Below, in pieces: positions 22,934 through 35,700 of a stretch of DNA of 64,000 nt. Both the position numbers and the translations under genes were made by a program. The DNA is from Mermis nigrescens (lineage: Eukaryota; Nematoda; Enoplea; Mermithida; Mermithidae), in the NCBI GenBank assembly GCA_036768485.1, contig JAVLUZ010000150.1, positions 3,233,160-3,297,159 on the forward strand. Reading direction: 5' to 3'. How positions within the stretch are numbered: position 1 is the first letter of the stretch; every line of letters starts with the position of its first letter. The notes under the pieces were generated by a model. That model saw only the letters and a program-made list of their open reading frames with translations, ran no database searches and had not been told where the DNA came from.

Positions 22934-23507
22934 TAAGTCTCTCTGTCCACAATATTTACATGTTAGAGAACATTTAGATACCTATGCAAATTTTAATTAG
23001 TCAGGCTTTGTTATTTGGTTTAAAACATAAAAAATTTAAAACATATGCTTAAAACTTATTCAGTAATACAGACATGTGTAATTTGCAGTTAAGTAATTCA
23101 GACACGTGTTATTTGCTCCACCTCATTTATACCCTGATCAAATAATAAAACAAACATGCTTATATCGGGAGTAAATTTGCGAGTTCTAACGAAAAGTCAA
23201 CTGAAATAATAACAAATGAGATAAAACCTACGGTTCCGATAATCTCTTGGCTCAATTTAGGCTTAAAGTCGTCGTACATCAAATAACAAAGTATTGAATT
23301 TTGTCGCAATCACTAATTTTTCGGTGCTTTGAGCCAAATTGTCGGTTGAGTTAAAATTTTAGGCACTTTTTCGCACAAAGTTGTGAAAATTTTGAAATTG
23401 TTCCAAATGCGTCAGGAATGATTTCGCATAAAAGTAGTCAACGCGAAACGGCGGGAAAACGCTGCACGTTAGCGCATTTCTGGACCTGCATATTTTTGAC
23501 TATTTGA

Positions 23508-23683
23508 CAGTGGCGGATCCAGGATTTTCCTAAGGGGAGCGGTACCTCTAAGGGGGGGGCGGAACCCTGACTTGGGCGGATAAATTAGCCGTTTAAAACC
23601 CGGAAATCGCTGAAAATCGCTCAAAAATCCTTAATTTTGGGCTGATAGGAGGGGGCGGCCGCCTCCCCCTAAATCCACCCCTG
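23508..23683 (+). mobile_element. CAGTGGCGGATCC hAT-like MITE, copy 1
   Basis: Starts CAGTGGCGGATCCAGGATTT and ends CCTAAATCCACCCCTG (inward: CAGGGGTGGATTTAGG). Flanked by CTATTTGA (23500-23507) and CTATTTGG (23684-23691), 7 of 8 identical. Interior AAATCGCTCAAAAATCCTTA is shared with copy 3 at 50068-50252. It lies 100 bp beyond the last decarboxylase exon found, in its intron. Confidence 0.75.
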
Positions 23684-23783
23684 CTATTTGGGAAAAGTTC
23701 AGGCGACGCGATAATCCGCCTCTGCTGCATTCAGATGATTCTTTAATAAATGACTCACATAATGCATAAAACGATGAACTTAC

Positions 23784-26700
23784 TTCACGAATATAACGTT
23801 GCAATCCACTCACGCCGTACATTCGAATAACAAACCATAACTTCAGAGATCGGAAGCGGCGACTTAGCGGAATACCCCAATGCTAAAGTGATAAAGTACG
23901 GTCAACGGGGCGGGGTAGTTTGTATAAGGGGCAATTTCGTACCTTGCACTTTTTCTGACAAAATTGTAAATATTCACGGGACGCGGTTGCAGTGAATTAA
24001 TTTAAAACAACATTATACGGTATTACGATTAGACCGGCGCGATGAGAGCGCGCGTGGTGGTTTTGTTGTCAGAATATGGTGGTTTTTCTTGAAGCTATAT
24101 TTTGAAGCAATATAGCGACTGAAGTATAAAAATATTTCTGTGACCATTTTATGTAACCTACCCTGATTAAGCCGGTTTTTTCCGGAACTAGAATATTTAC
24201 TGATTCTAAATCGCTTCCTTCCTCAAAGTTTTTATTGTATTAAGTGAGGTGGTAGGAGGAGGTCCAATCTTACACCTCGATGTATGACCCAATCTTTATA
24301 ACTGATTTAGAGCTTTCAACAGCATTGCTAGAGTGCAAATATCTTTGAAATCATTATCATATCTCTGCCTTTTTATTTTGTAGTCAAGTCCAAGCCCTTG
24401 AAACGCAATTAAAAGAATTTTTTGTTAAGCTTTAGCCTTAAAAGCTTATGGACTGATAATAATTCATTATAATGATTGCCAGCACACTAATAATACTAAT
24501 TTCGTTCGACTGATTTATCGCCAATTACTCAGCTGCATTTGCTAAATAAGCAATCAAGTTTTCGGATAACATGCAGAGCACTGATACTTATCAATTTACA
24601 AAAGATGAGCGATGGTAAGCTAACACTTACCTAGATATTCAGGAAAAATGCTTAAAATGGTACAAAGTAACTCCCGTTGACGGTACCTATTATATTTTCA
24701 TATGCACTCAGCTTCAATTTTGCGTCCCTTCAATTTTTTCTTTAAGTGGAAAATGCGAGGAAACATTGAAATTCATCAAAAAGGCTACAAATTTTCAGTG
24801 CTTACCGCCACCTTGTATGATTCCTAAAAAACCAAGACGCACAGAGGCCGGATGAGCCCCTATAAGGTCAAATCAAGAGCTTGCCTGAACCGATATGGCC
24901 TAATTTGTATTAAAATATAAGCGCACAAACTATACTATAGTTGACAGTTACCAATTGTTTTTAACAACTTTTGTAAGGAAAGTTTTTAAATTTTTCCGTT
25001 TTCGACCTCATTTTTGTCATATTTTTTCACTTTCGTCTCATTCTTCCAGAAAATTTTGCGTCTTTTCTGAGAGTATCTGGACTCACGAATTCCCATGCGC
25101 ATCTCTGGTTACAAATCTATTTAGAATTTGTTTCCATTTTTGTGAAAAAATTCTCAAGGTGAATAAAAATAAAAAATTAATAAATTTCAAAAAAATTAAG
25201 AAATTATGTTAAATGGTGAATAAAAAAATTTTGATGTGAATGCGAAAATGGAGTTGACCATCATTGCTTTATGCAAACCACGACAAGAATAACTTACTCT
25301 ATAGTCAATGGCCTTATCTTAAACAAAAATAAATTAGAATCACAGGTAAGTACTCTGATTACTGTAAAGCAAATATTTATACCCATCCATCCGTGTTGAA
25401 GATACAGTGGGTCAACAACCAACGCTTGCGTGAGCTTGAACCTATCTTTAACCCTGAAATATTTACAATAGGTAAATATGTATATAAAAATCCTGCAAGA
25501 CGCTGACATTGTTTAAATCCAGAGGAAACGCTCATGACAGAAAAAATTGAAATTAATCTATTTTTAATAATTTTCGTATTAAGTTCACTGAATTCAGAAT
25601 TTCAAATTAATTCGCGAATACACATGAAAGCAGCACTTATTTTTAAAATATTTGGATTTATTATCGTTGATTGCTATGTACATTTGAGTTTGCTATGTAT
25701 GTTATACAATGTGATTTGACACTACAACTTTTCGCACAAGTTTGGGCATAAATTTTAAGAACTATGTCCGACAATTAGCCGACAGATTGCGATTACAGCA
25801 TTCACTTGATATATAATTATCGTAATCCGTCGACCTACTTTCAAAAAATTCTTAAAATTTATGCCCAAACTTATGTGAAACAGACTATAAAAAAGGATGT
25901 TCATAATACTCTGATTTCTAACAGTCCTGAGCGGACGTCCAGCTTGCTCCCCTTATGGCTATGCTAGCTATAGTAAATTCCCGTACTTATGTGGGAAAAG
26001 AAGCAAATAAAAACGTTTAATAAGTCTTAAAGCAATTAGTATGGATTTGTCTCACTTTTTGACCCTTTACCTTGGTCCTATTTTATTTTTTAACAGTCCA
26101 AATCGGCGCTTGTTCATTGAAAATAAAGCAAACTTTTTGCTAGGTTACTTACTGTACATATTCTTACATGAGCGCAAGGTCCAGAGCATACATATATGGG
26201 CAGCAGTCGAATTCTGGGGGTCTGGATGGACACTTCTATAGTTTGTTCCATTCCAACTGGCTTATTTCCGATTACGGCTCATTACTGTAGCACAACATTT
26301 TACGGTTTAGGTTGTTGTAGCAGTTTGTTAAATTCACCACATACTAAGCAAAGCATATTGAACAAACGTAAATAAGGAGAGTGTAAAGCAACCAGCTGAT
26401 ACGAGGGCATAATTGGAGGAGCCATTGATGCAGTGGAAAACAAATATAGTAATAAGAATTCAGCTAACATGGGCCGTATAGAATGGAACAGACTATAGCA
26501 AGAATCGCAAAAAGGCATGCCACAAATTCAATTCTGGGGAGAAGCGAGTCTTCCGTAATCTGCGGGGAGAATTCTGAATTCTCGTGGTCTAAACCCTCCT
26601 ACCCCCACGCCCATGTGTGGTCAGCAGCAGATGCGTACTTACGGATCTACCAAATCTAAAAAATCATGGAGACCTTTATTGTTTCCGACTATAATCTCAT

Positions 26701-29700
26701 TGTAAACCAGCTTTACTGCAGACTTATTTAAACACCGCTCCTTATTCATGTAAAAATAATTCTGCTTGCTCTATTTGTTCAGCTGCCGCGCTTTTGTGTT
26801 GCGTGCGTTTTATATGTATGTTCATTTATTTTTACATTGTGACATGTTACTCAAACAAGGAGTGCTCGATAGGACAAAAAAGACAGTTCAAACGGTTTTC
26901 CGCTCATCCTTACGCACGGCATATCACTGTGATTTCGAATCGAGGGTCCCAAAAAAGGCAACAGCCTTCTTATTGGTTAGTTATTTAATTATGAATTTCG
27001 CACATCAGTTGTATAATTTTATCTCTTTTGACAGAAGTGCTAGGATAATTATTTTTAGGAAATAGTGAAAAGATTTGACTGTTTTTCGAATATTTCGCAA
27101 AATGTTTTGCAAATGCGGCAAGAAGTAACAAATTTGAAAATCCGACTTCAATCTGAAATTTCTCGGCTGAAAAATAACCGATGTCTTGGTGTATGGCTCT
27201 CGGCTAGAATTAAAATCATCAATTTAAATTGTGCCTCTACTTATAAGACGGGGGTCACGCAAATATGAGCCCGGTCAAGAGGGGTAGTGCGTACGGACAA
27301 CATTTTCTGGGGGACATACAAGGGTACCTTTGATTTTAATTGTTGAAGAGTTTATAGCATGATTAGTATTAAAAACAAAAAATCTATGTATAAAGAAGCA
27401 CAATAAAACAGCTATCAATTCAAAGTCTGATTGTTAATAGTCATAAGCATAGGTGGGCAGCATCGAAATTCTGGGGGTGCAAGGCTTTTAAAGGTCAAAA
27501 AATGGTCCTAAAAATGATGGTATGGTGATAAAACATCATTTTTCAACGTTTCTCATCGAGCACTATCCATTAACATCAAAAAATCGCGAAACAAACAAAA
27601 AAATTCAAAAATTGAATTGGGGGGGTATTCGGCCTTCTGGGGGTGCATACTCTCCCCTAACCCTCCACGCCCACGTGTGGTCAGAAGAACAAGCCCATTG
27701 TATTATCATTTTTGCTATTTTTTCTTTAACTTTTGTATTTTCATGATATATTTTCCTTTATCAAGCTTCCCATCTCTACTTTCAATTGCAAAGCTTTTTT
27801 AATAGTGGGTGCTCGTTCAGCCTGTTTCTGTGAAGTTGAAACGGTATAAATGTGTCTTCTCAATCCATTTTTACAACATATATCATATTAAATCTTATTC
27901 TTAAGTTAAATGATGGATGAGAGAAAATTTACATGCTATAGTCATCATTAATTAAATGAATAAGTGAGCAAGATTGATTTTCCCTAATGATTAAACTTAT
28001 CGGTCGAATGTGGCCTAGAATGAAGATCATTACCTTTGAAATTAAAAACGTGTATTTCAGTGGAGTAAGGTAAAATTAAACAGTGAAAAATGTAAAATTT
28101 TCTACAAAAAGATTAAAATTATGCATTTGTCTGTTTTTAACGACTGATGCACTTATTAAAGCCATCGTAGCAAGCTCATTAATTTGAGTCTAATATTCTT
28201 GAATTTATAAGAGCGAGGAAAATCTATGTGCGCATTTAAGAGTATATTGTAGGTTTATTATACAGGTATCAACTGAACTAAGACAAATAACAAAATTGAC
28301 ATTCTAACCTAGAACAATAAGCGATAGAGTACCTATCAAAGACGCTTCTGAGAGCTAAATTTTAGATCTTATAAGAATGCCGCTGCTTATGCAGTCGCTT
28401 ATCGAAAATTACAAGCTGCTAATTTTTTCAGATGAACACTATTTCTAAAGATTATGGAGCTGGCGGCGAAGAACTTCATCAGGATTTAACGACGCCTGGT
28501 TTTCAAGCTGAAAATGCGACAATACGAAAAATGAAACGTCAGCTAAGTAATCTGTGTGCCGATGTTGAACGTAAAGCTAGTAGCAGACTTTTATGGGCAC
28601 TTGTTCTCGCTCTAGTTGAATTGGTTCTCTTCATTTTATGGGGATACCTTTTCAAAAGTTGGATATGGGACACACGTGACGAAAATGGTTTGTAAACGGA
28701 ATGATTTCTCCAAGTACATACTCGTATATTCGTACTTTCAAAATTAATTCGATTGAACAATTTATGGACAGATGTGCTTCGGTTGATGCTTAATTGACCG
28801 ATTAGCCCAGCTACTCAACTATTTTAACGTGTTGCTGATTAGTATCGTCGTGTGACTAGTTATTGACTGTTCATTCATCTGTTCTACAAATATACCCTAA
28901 TACGTGTTTGATTATCAGTTCGAGTAAATTTAGAAGTATTTTTTTCCACCATTATTCGTCCACCAACTTTAATTTTATAGAAATCTAGAAGAATCAGAAT
29001 ATTGAATGGTAGAATGTTCTATGAGTTGTACTCGTTAGACCCAAAAAGGCCGAACATATGTACCGGCTGAAAACGCTTCTTTTCAAAATTCTTTCATTGT
29101 TTCAGTGTTGTTGCCATGCGTGGTCTTGGGTGAGGGTTTGGCTGACCACCAGGATAGCTGCTGACTCATGAAAAATGCTGCGAACCCAATGGTATTTTCG
29201 ATTTAAAATAATTAATTTATATGTTTTCAGCGATTGAGAATTGAAAATGCAAAGAATGTATGTAGGTAGGTACGTTATTTATATATGGCTTACCACATTG
29301 TCGAACAGTCAAAATTTACCAGTAGCCACTTGTTAGGATTCGTATTGTAGGACATGGCATACTGTAAAAAGTCGTTATCTGATTTAAGGTAATATTCTTG
29401 CTCTCTCAGTTTATGTATGATGATTACTTCGATTCCTCTCATGAGATACTTGAATTCGGGACAAATAAAAGCAGAGCCAGCGTAAGCGGCATCGATGTGC
29501 AACCAAATATTTTCTTCTTTGCATACAGGTCCTATTTCTGATAAAACATCGAAACTGCAGCACGAGGTCGTTCCCAAGGTTGTACTAACAAAGAATGGAA
29601 TTAAACCAAGGTTTCTGTCCTCCTGAAAAGACGAAATAATGTATAGCTAGCGCATTTTTAGAGCGATACATGGGCGGCACCCATTCGGGAGGTCTGATAG

Positions 29701-32700
29701 GTCATAAATTGCAAAAAACTAAAAAATTTATTTTGGAGTCCTTCGGGGTATTTTCAATGCGGGCGTCAGACTCACACATGGGCATGGGGGGTTTAGGGAT
29801 TCGGACCATACGTGGACAGGAAGAAAATTCTGGAGGAGGGTCAGGATGGGTAAAACTGTCAAAAATGTTACTAAAAATCAGAATTCTTGGGGTCTACAGT
29901 AATCTGGAGGAGGTTTCAACTTCTGGAGAGTACAAACCCCCCTAAAATCCCCACGTCCGTGTATGATTCGGAACCCCCTCCGAGAAACCAGTAGACCTCT
30001 CAAATTCGGTGATTTTTGCCAGTTTTACACCACCGAGACCCCAGAATTGGGTCGCTGGCTATGTACATATAGTCAGAACCATAGGTGGGCGGCACCAAAA
30101 TTCTGGGGGTTGCAAGATTTTCCCATAGGTCAAAAAATGGCCTTAAATATGGTGGTACGGCGAAAAAACACCATTTTTCAACGTCTCTCATCGAGCACTG
30201 CATCAAAAAAAATGCGAAAAAAAACAACAAAAATTTCAAAAATTGAATTCTGGGGGTATTTTGGTTTCTTGGGGGAATTTGGTTTCTCGGGGGGTCCATA
30301 CCCCTAAACCCCCTCACGCCCAGGTGTGGTCAGAACCTCCCACGCGTAAATGTGGTTGCCGTGAAGAAATAAGATAAACTGGTTGAAGTGATTATTAAAC
30401 AGTCATTTATTTCTATGGGGTCGATAATGAGAAGCTGCATTGTGTGATGAAAGTCAAATCCCTGGGAGAGCCGCGACTGTTTGTGGTATTTCAGTGAGTA
30501 ACATTCTGTTCTGGCTGGTGTGCAGACACAACTATGGGTGAAAAGACAAACGACATTACGACATTTTGCTAATACACGATGAAACGTAGCTGGGTTACAA
30601 ATCACGGCACAATGGAAAATAAAAGTTATAGCAATAAAGCCAAAAAAGCCAGTCAGAAAGTAAAAATCAACATCTTTACAAAATAATATCAATCGTACGT
30701 CAATATTAATTGAGTTCTTTTTCATTGTGAGATCATTCACTTCAAAGATTAGAGCTTGAGCAAAAGTAAGGTTCCGTTATAAGCCACCGACTTACCTAAC
30801 GCGAGTATACAAATGTACCTACACGTAAAGGTCAATTATGGTTAAAAAAATTTGATATAAAAGAAAAGAAAGAGAAAGTGCGCATAGGTAGTCTGTGAGA
30901 CGTGTAGCTACGACTAAAAAATATATATACACACAGATTATATAGAGAATGCGCATTTATAGTCTGTTTCACATAAATTTAGGCATAAATTTTAAGAATT
31001 TTTTCGAGAGAAAGCCGACAGATTACGATTATTATAAATCAAATCAATGCTATAAACGCGATTTGTCAGCTTATTGTCAGACAGATTTATACCCAAACTT
31101 GTGTGAAAGAGACTATAGAGCATTTCCCTATGCGGCGAAAATTGCTTTTGAAACAGCATTTTAAAAAATGTCGGAAATCATTTTTTATCGTGAACTGTCT
31201 TAGCTTGTTCTTTGAAAGAAGACTGCGATGCATAAGCTAAGCATAATGAAAAAACATACGTCCAAGGCGGACTGAAGAATTTCACCGCGCAGACGGAAGC
31301 GCTTGTCTGTTTCTAAAATTCGTAACTTGACCAGTCCGATCATGCAAGCCTTTTCAACAGAAGAGTGAGCCTCTTTGGAACAATAGGCTACTAGTTTTGA
31401 CAGAAGAATTCCCTCCTCGACGAAAGGAAAACGAGCCTTCAGTCCTTTGATTATGTCGTATCGAGCAGCTAATAAGGAGACCAGAATGCATTCACTGGCT
31501 GATCCCTAAATCAATCAGACTAAAGCGTACGAGTCCAGTTCGGGTATAGCAATAGTAAGTAATAAAATTACGTCATAAAGTTTTTTATGGTAGAGCTTGA
31601 ATAATGAACTAAAAGTAATGTTTTCTGAAATGATATACATATATGTAGAAATAAAAAAATTACATAGTTTGATATTCTCTTCTTGCATCAGAATGCAAAA
31701 TTTAACCTTACTTGTATAACACCTCCACCCTTTCCATTTTCCGTGAATGGCAAAAATTCGTCTGGTAACCCTATCATGCGTCCGAACCAATCAAGCACGA
31801 TCATTTCTAGTTCTGTGAAAGCCGGGCTTGCAGCCTTAAAAACCAACAAATTTTTATCAAATTTTAGTTCGGCTGGGAAAAGCAATAATAAATTGTGCAT
31901 TAATTCGAGGGTGTGTCCAGGGTGGCCGTCCGTCCAGGTGGTCTCACCCGTCCAGCTTAGCTGTCCATCCAGAGTATCATGTACTGGTATTCTCTGTTGT
32001 ACTCCTGATTTTATGCATCTCGCACAAGAAAAAGACCTCATTTGTGTGAGTCTTTTTTATTTTGTCGCGTTCTTGTCAAACGAAATTTGTGCGCAGAATG
32101 TTCCCGTCAGCAAAAAGCATATTTTGAGTTTTATTCAAGTATTCTAGTTATGTTGTAAGATGATTGACTGAAACCATGAATGACATGAATGATTTTTGGG
32201 AGGCGAAATTCGTCACAACCATTCACAATAACTCTTTTACTGCATCAAAGTAGCTTAGTAGCTAGAAAATGTCATTCACAACTTAAGCAAATAACTAAGC
32301 AAAAAGGTATTTTGGGTAAGCTAGAATAGTAGCCCTAATAATTTATACATTAAATAAGTCCTAATGCTACTCACTAAAACAAATGTATTACCCACCCATA
32401 AACTATCGTTCACAAAAGCGATTATCATACAACAAGTCGGAGAATGGAGACGGTCGGAGAAACAGGGTTTTTGGCAGTATAAAAATGACCTGTTTTATTC
32501 CTAGAAGGGGAATCGGCACAGTCGGTGAACTGGGATGGTAGAAAAAACGTGACAGAGCGTTTAGGCCATCTATCCGATTGGGGCGGCCACCCTGGACAGT
32601 ACCGATCATAGAAGTTGCTTGCAAATAAATTGTATGTATGAAAAAAAATAAAATCTAATAAATTTCAACACACTCACACACGCACTTCAGAAGAGTTGGT

Positions 32701-35700
32701 ACCACCAATGGGCCTGGGAACATTTACTCCCTCGAAAATCCGGCGGGCCCCCAGAAATCGACAGACCCTCAAAATTTTCATTTTTAACATGTTTTTTTGG
32801 GATTTTTGCCGGTTTTACACCACCCAGCTCCCAGAATTTATCTGCTGCCAAGGTATGGCTAGTACGTGCATTATAGAATATTGTCTAAAAGCTTGCATAA
32901 ATGCTGATAATGATATGTAATTGCATAATTTCAAGCTCTTTTGCAGAACAACTTTAACGTCCATTCGTTTTTGTAATCTTACTTTATTATTCCCAAAATC
33001 CTTAAATTGTTACACATTGCCTTATGGTTTTGATCATACATGGAGAGCAACCAAATTCTGCGGATCTGATCTGGATGAAGCAAACTCGCACCAAATGGAT
33101 CAGGTGTCCCCATAATCTGCGGGAGTTTCGAATTCTGGGAATCTTATCAGCTGACATTCCCCTCCCACACTCATGTGTGGTCTGAACCAGACGTGCAGCA
33201 TGGAACCCGATTTTTGTAAAATTTCTCTTTGGGCTTAGGAACGGACCTATTTTTCGATTTTTCGACGAACTTTTTAAAACGTTAAAAAGGTACAAATTTA
33301 TCAAGGAGCTGAATTAAATCGATATATTTGTATCGTCAAAAATAACACTTAGGCGCGAAATGCTTAGAAAAATTAATAGGTACTTTAGAGTCCAAAAAAT
33401 CTAGAAACACTAAAAAAAGGTTACTTTCTCAGGTTGTTTTGGAAAGCTAACAATTCTGCTGGGATCCGCAGCTTTTGCGGGAAGTTAGCAGCTATTATTC
33501 AGGAGAGGTCTATACGTTTGGTTGGTTCTTAAAGAACTTACGAGTAGGTTATGCACGGCACTGTTATGGCATTGCTTGAAAAAACGGTGACCTGATTTGG
33601 TTACGATTTCTCCAATTTTTTCTTTTCTTTAGTTTCCAACTTTTACTTAATAAATATATGTCAGCATACGTGTTCTTAGGGGCGGGGACTATAACTGGGC
33701 AGCACCGAAATTATGGTGGTGTACAAGATTATTCAAAGGTCAAAAAATTGTATTAAAAATAGTGGTATGGATTTTTCAACGTTTCTCATTTGGTATCATA
33801 AAATTGAGAAAAAAACAAAAAAATTTCAAAAATTGAATTTCAAGGGGGTATTTTGGTTTCTGGGGGGTAATCGGCCTTTTGAGGAGTGCGAACCCTAGCC
33901 CCACCCCCTGCGGCCACGTGTGGAGGTTTGGGGGTATGCACCTCCCTGAGAAACTAAAATGCCCCAGCAATCAAAATACCCCCAGAATTCAATTTTTGAA
34001 AATTTTTTTCGTTTTTTTACGCAATTTTTTGATGCCAATGGATAGTGCTCGATGAGAAACGTCGAAAAATGGTGTTTTCTTCGCCATACCACAATTTTTA
34101 AGGCCATTTCTCGACCTTTGAAAAATCTTGCACCCCCTAGAATTTTCTTGCTGCCCACGTATGGTGGCGGGGACTTTGGTGTGTATTGCTAAGGTTAATC
34201 AACCCCGAAAAATGACTGTGACTCCCTAGAATTATCGATTCAAAAAAAATCGTAGAAAATGTGCTGTTTTAAGCCTTTTTAGCGAACTTTGGGCTTTTTT
34301 TTTAATTTTCAGCTCTTTAAATAAATGTTCAAGAAAAACTGTGTCGCCAGAATCATAAAAAAACAATGTTTTAACGAGCATCCATCGTTTTTAGTCGAAA
34401 AAGACACTTTATAAAACTTTTTCGGGGCCGACTCACCAGAATTTTCTATCCTGTATATGCATGCATGCCAGTCATTCAGTCTGATCGCCTGTATTCTCGC
34501 CATGGCTTAACAAAGTCAGCATTAGAGGCGTTGTATGTGTGAATGTTCACTCAATTGAATTAGTTTTGCTTGATGAACCCTCTGCTAAAAAATTACGCAT
34601 TTTTTAGCCGATTTGTAATCAATACCAGAGTGCCCTACGAGTGATAAATTATCATACCCAGGAAAATCCTACGCCGCCCATTGCATCCGATAGCATGTCA
34701 GCCATTATTGAAGGGAAGGAATTCCCAGCGGGAAAATATGCATGAAAACGAGGATGTTGCCAATGAGTTACCTAAAGAAGACTGCTTGCAGCAAAGCTAA
34801 AATTTATAAAAAAGTGATGGTATATCTGCCTACTTCATTTTTCATAATCTTTTTTGACTGATAGCATAAGTGCACTAAGATTACCGCGAACCGCTGACTT
34901 ACTATTTGAAAATTCTTAAAAGTCATTGCTCTCATCTGAAACGGTCAATAATTTTAGCAGATTGAATACTCAGCTGGTCTTCTTGAGACATTACTGTCGG
35001 GGTCATAATAAATTGACTTAATCAATTTTATTGTCATTAATCTGGGTATTTGATAAGATTTTGACAATTTTTTAATTTTTCAAGTGTGTAGAAACTGGTT
35101 TTTCATAATTTATAAAATTATTTGCTAAAATCCATTGAAACGTAAAGGTATCGGTACATATTATTTATAGTTTATTTCATGGAACCTTGTGAATGGGAAT
35201 CAATTCGATTGCTATGCACGGTATTGTGATTGCTGTTTCCTTTTACCGCTTTTGTAGTCGATTTACGTTGACTCAAAAATTATGATTCAACACAGACTTT
35301 CGTAAAATAGATTACAGGAATATAAGAATCATAATCGTGAAACAGTGGGTACGACCACAGATGAAGAGCATAGCCTGTCTGGGGTTCAGCCGTTCTTGGA
35401 GGTCAGTAGCGAGCTTAGGGTCATAATGACTTTAAAAACTGATATAGATGCTAAAAAAGTCTGAAAACGGTATCAATCCACAGTTTCTGATGTCGACTTT
35501 ACATAAACGTATTTTTGTATAAAAGTGCACTGAAGTTGCACATCTTTAATAAACGCTAAGTGATGTATTATATTATTTCAGAAAAGATGATAGGCTTCAT
35601 AGAAGTAAAACAAAAAATTATAATCATTAAAAAGTCAATTTAGGGGCGTATGTTGAATTAGTGTATCAAAAATTCTGAAATTATCTTGTATTACACACCA

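Noticed and set aside
23840..23998. Open + strand frame after a TTCAG acceptor in a GC-richer patch
   Set aside because: It is the antisense shadow of decarboxylase exon 23882-23784 plus flanking sequence; the minus strand reading matches the enzyme family.
26766..27065. 99-codon frame with hydrophobic stretches
   Set aside because: No acceptor, start context or family match. Composition is like the surrounding intron of the decarboxylase.
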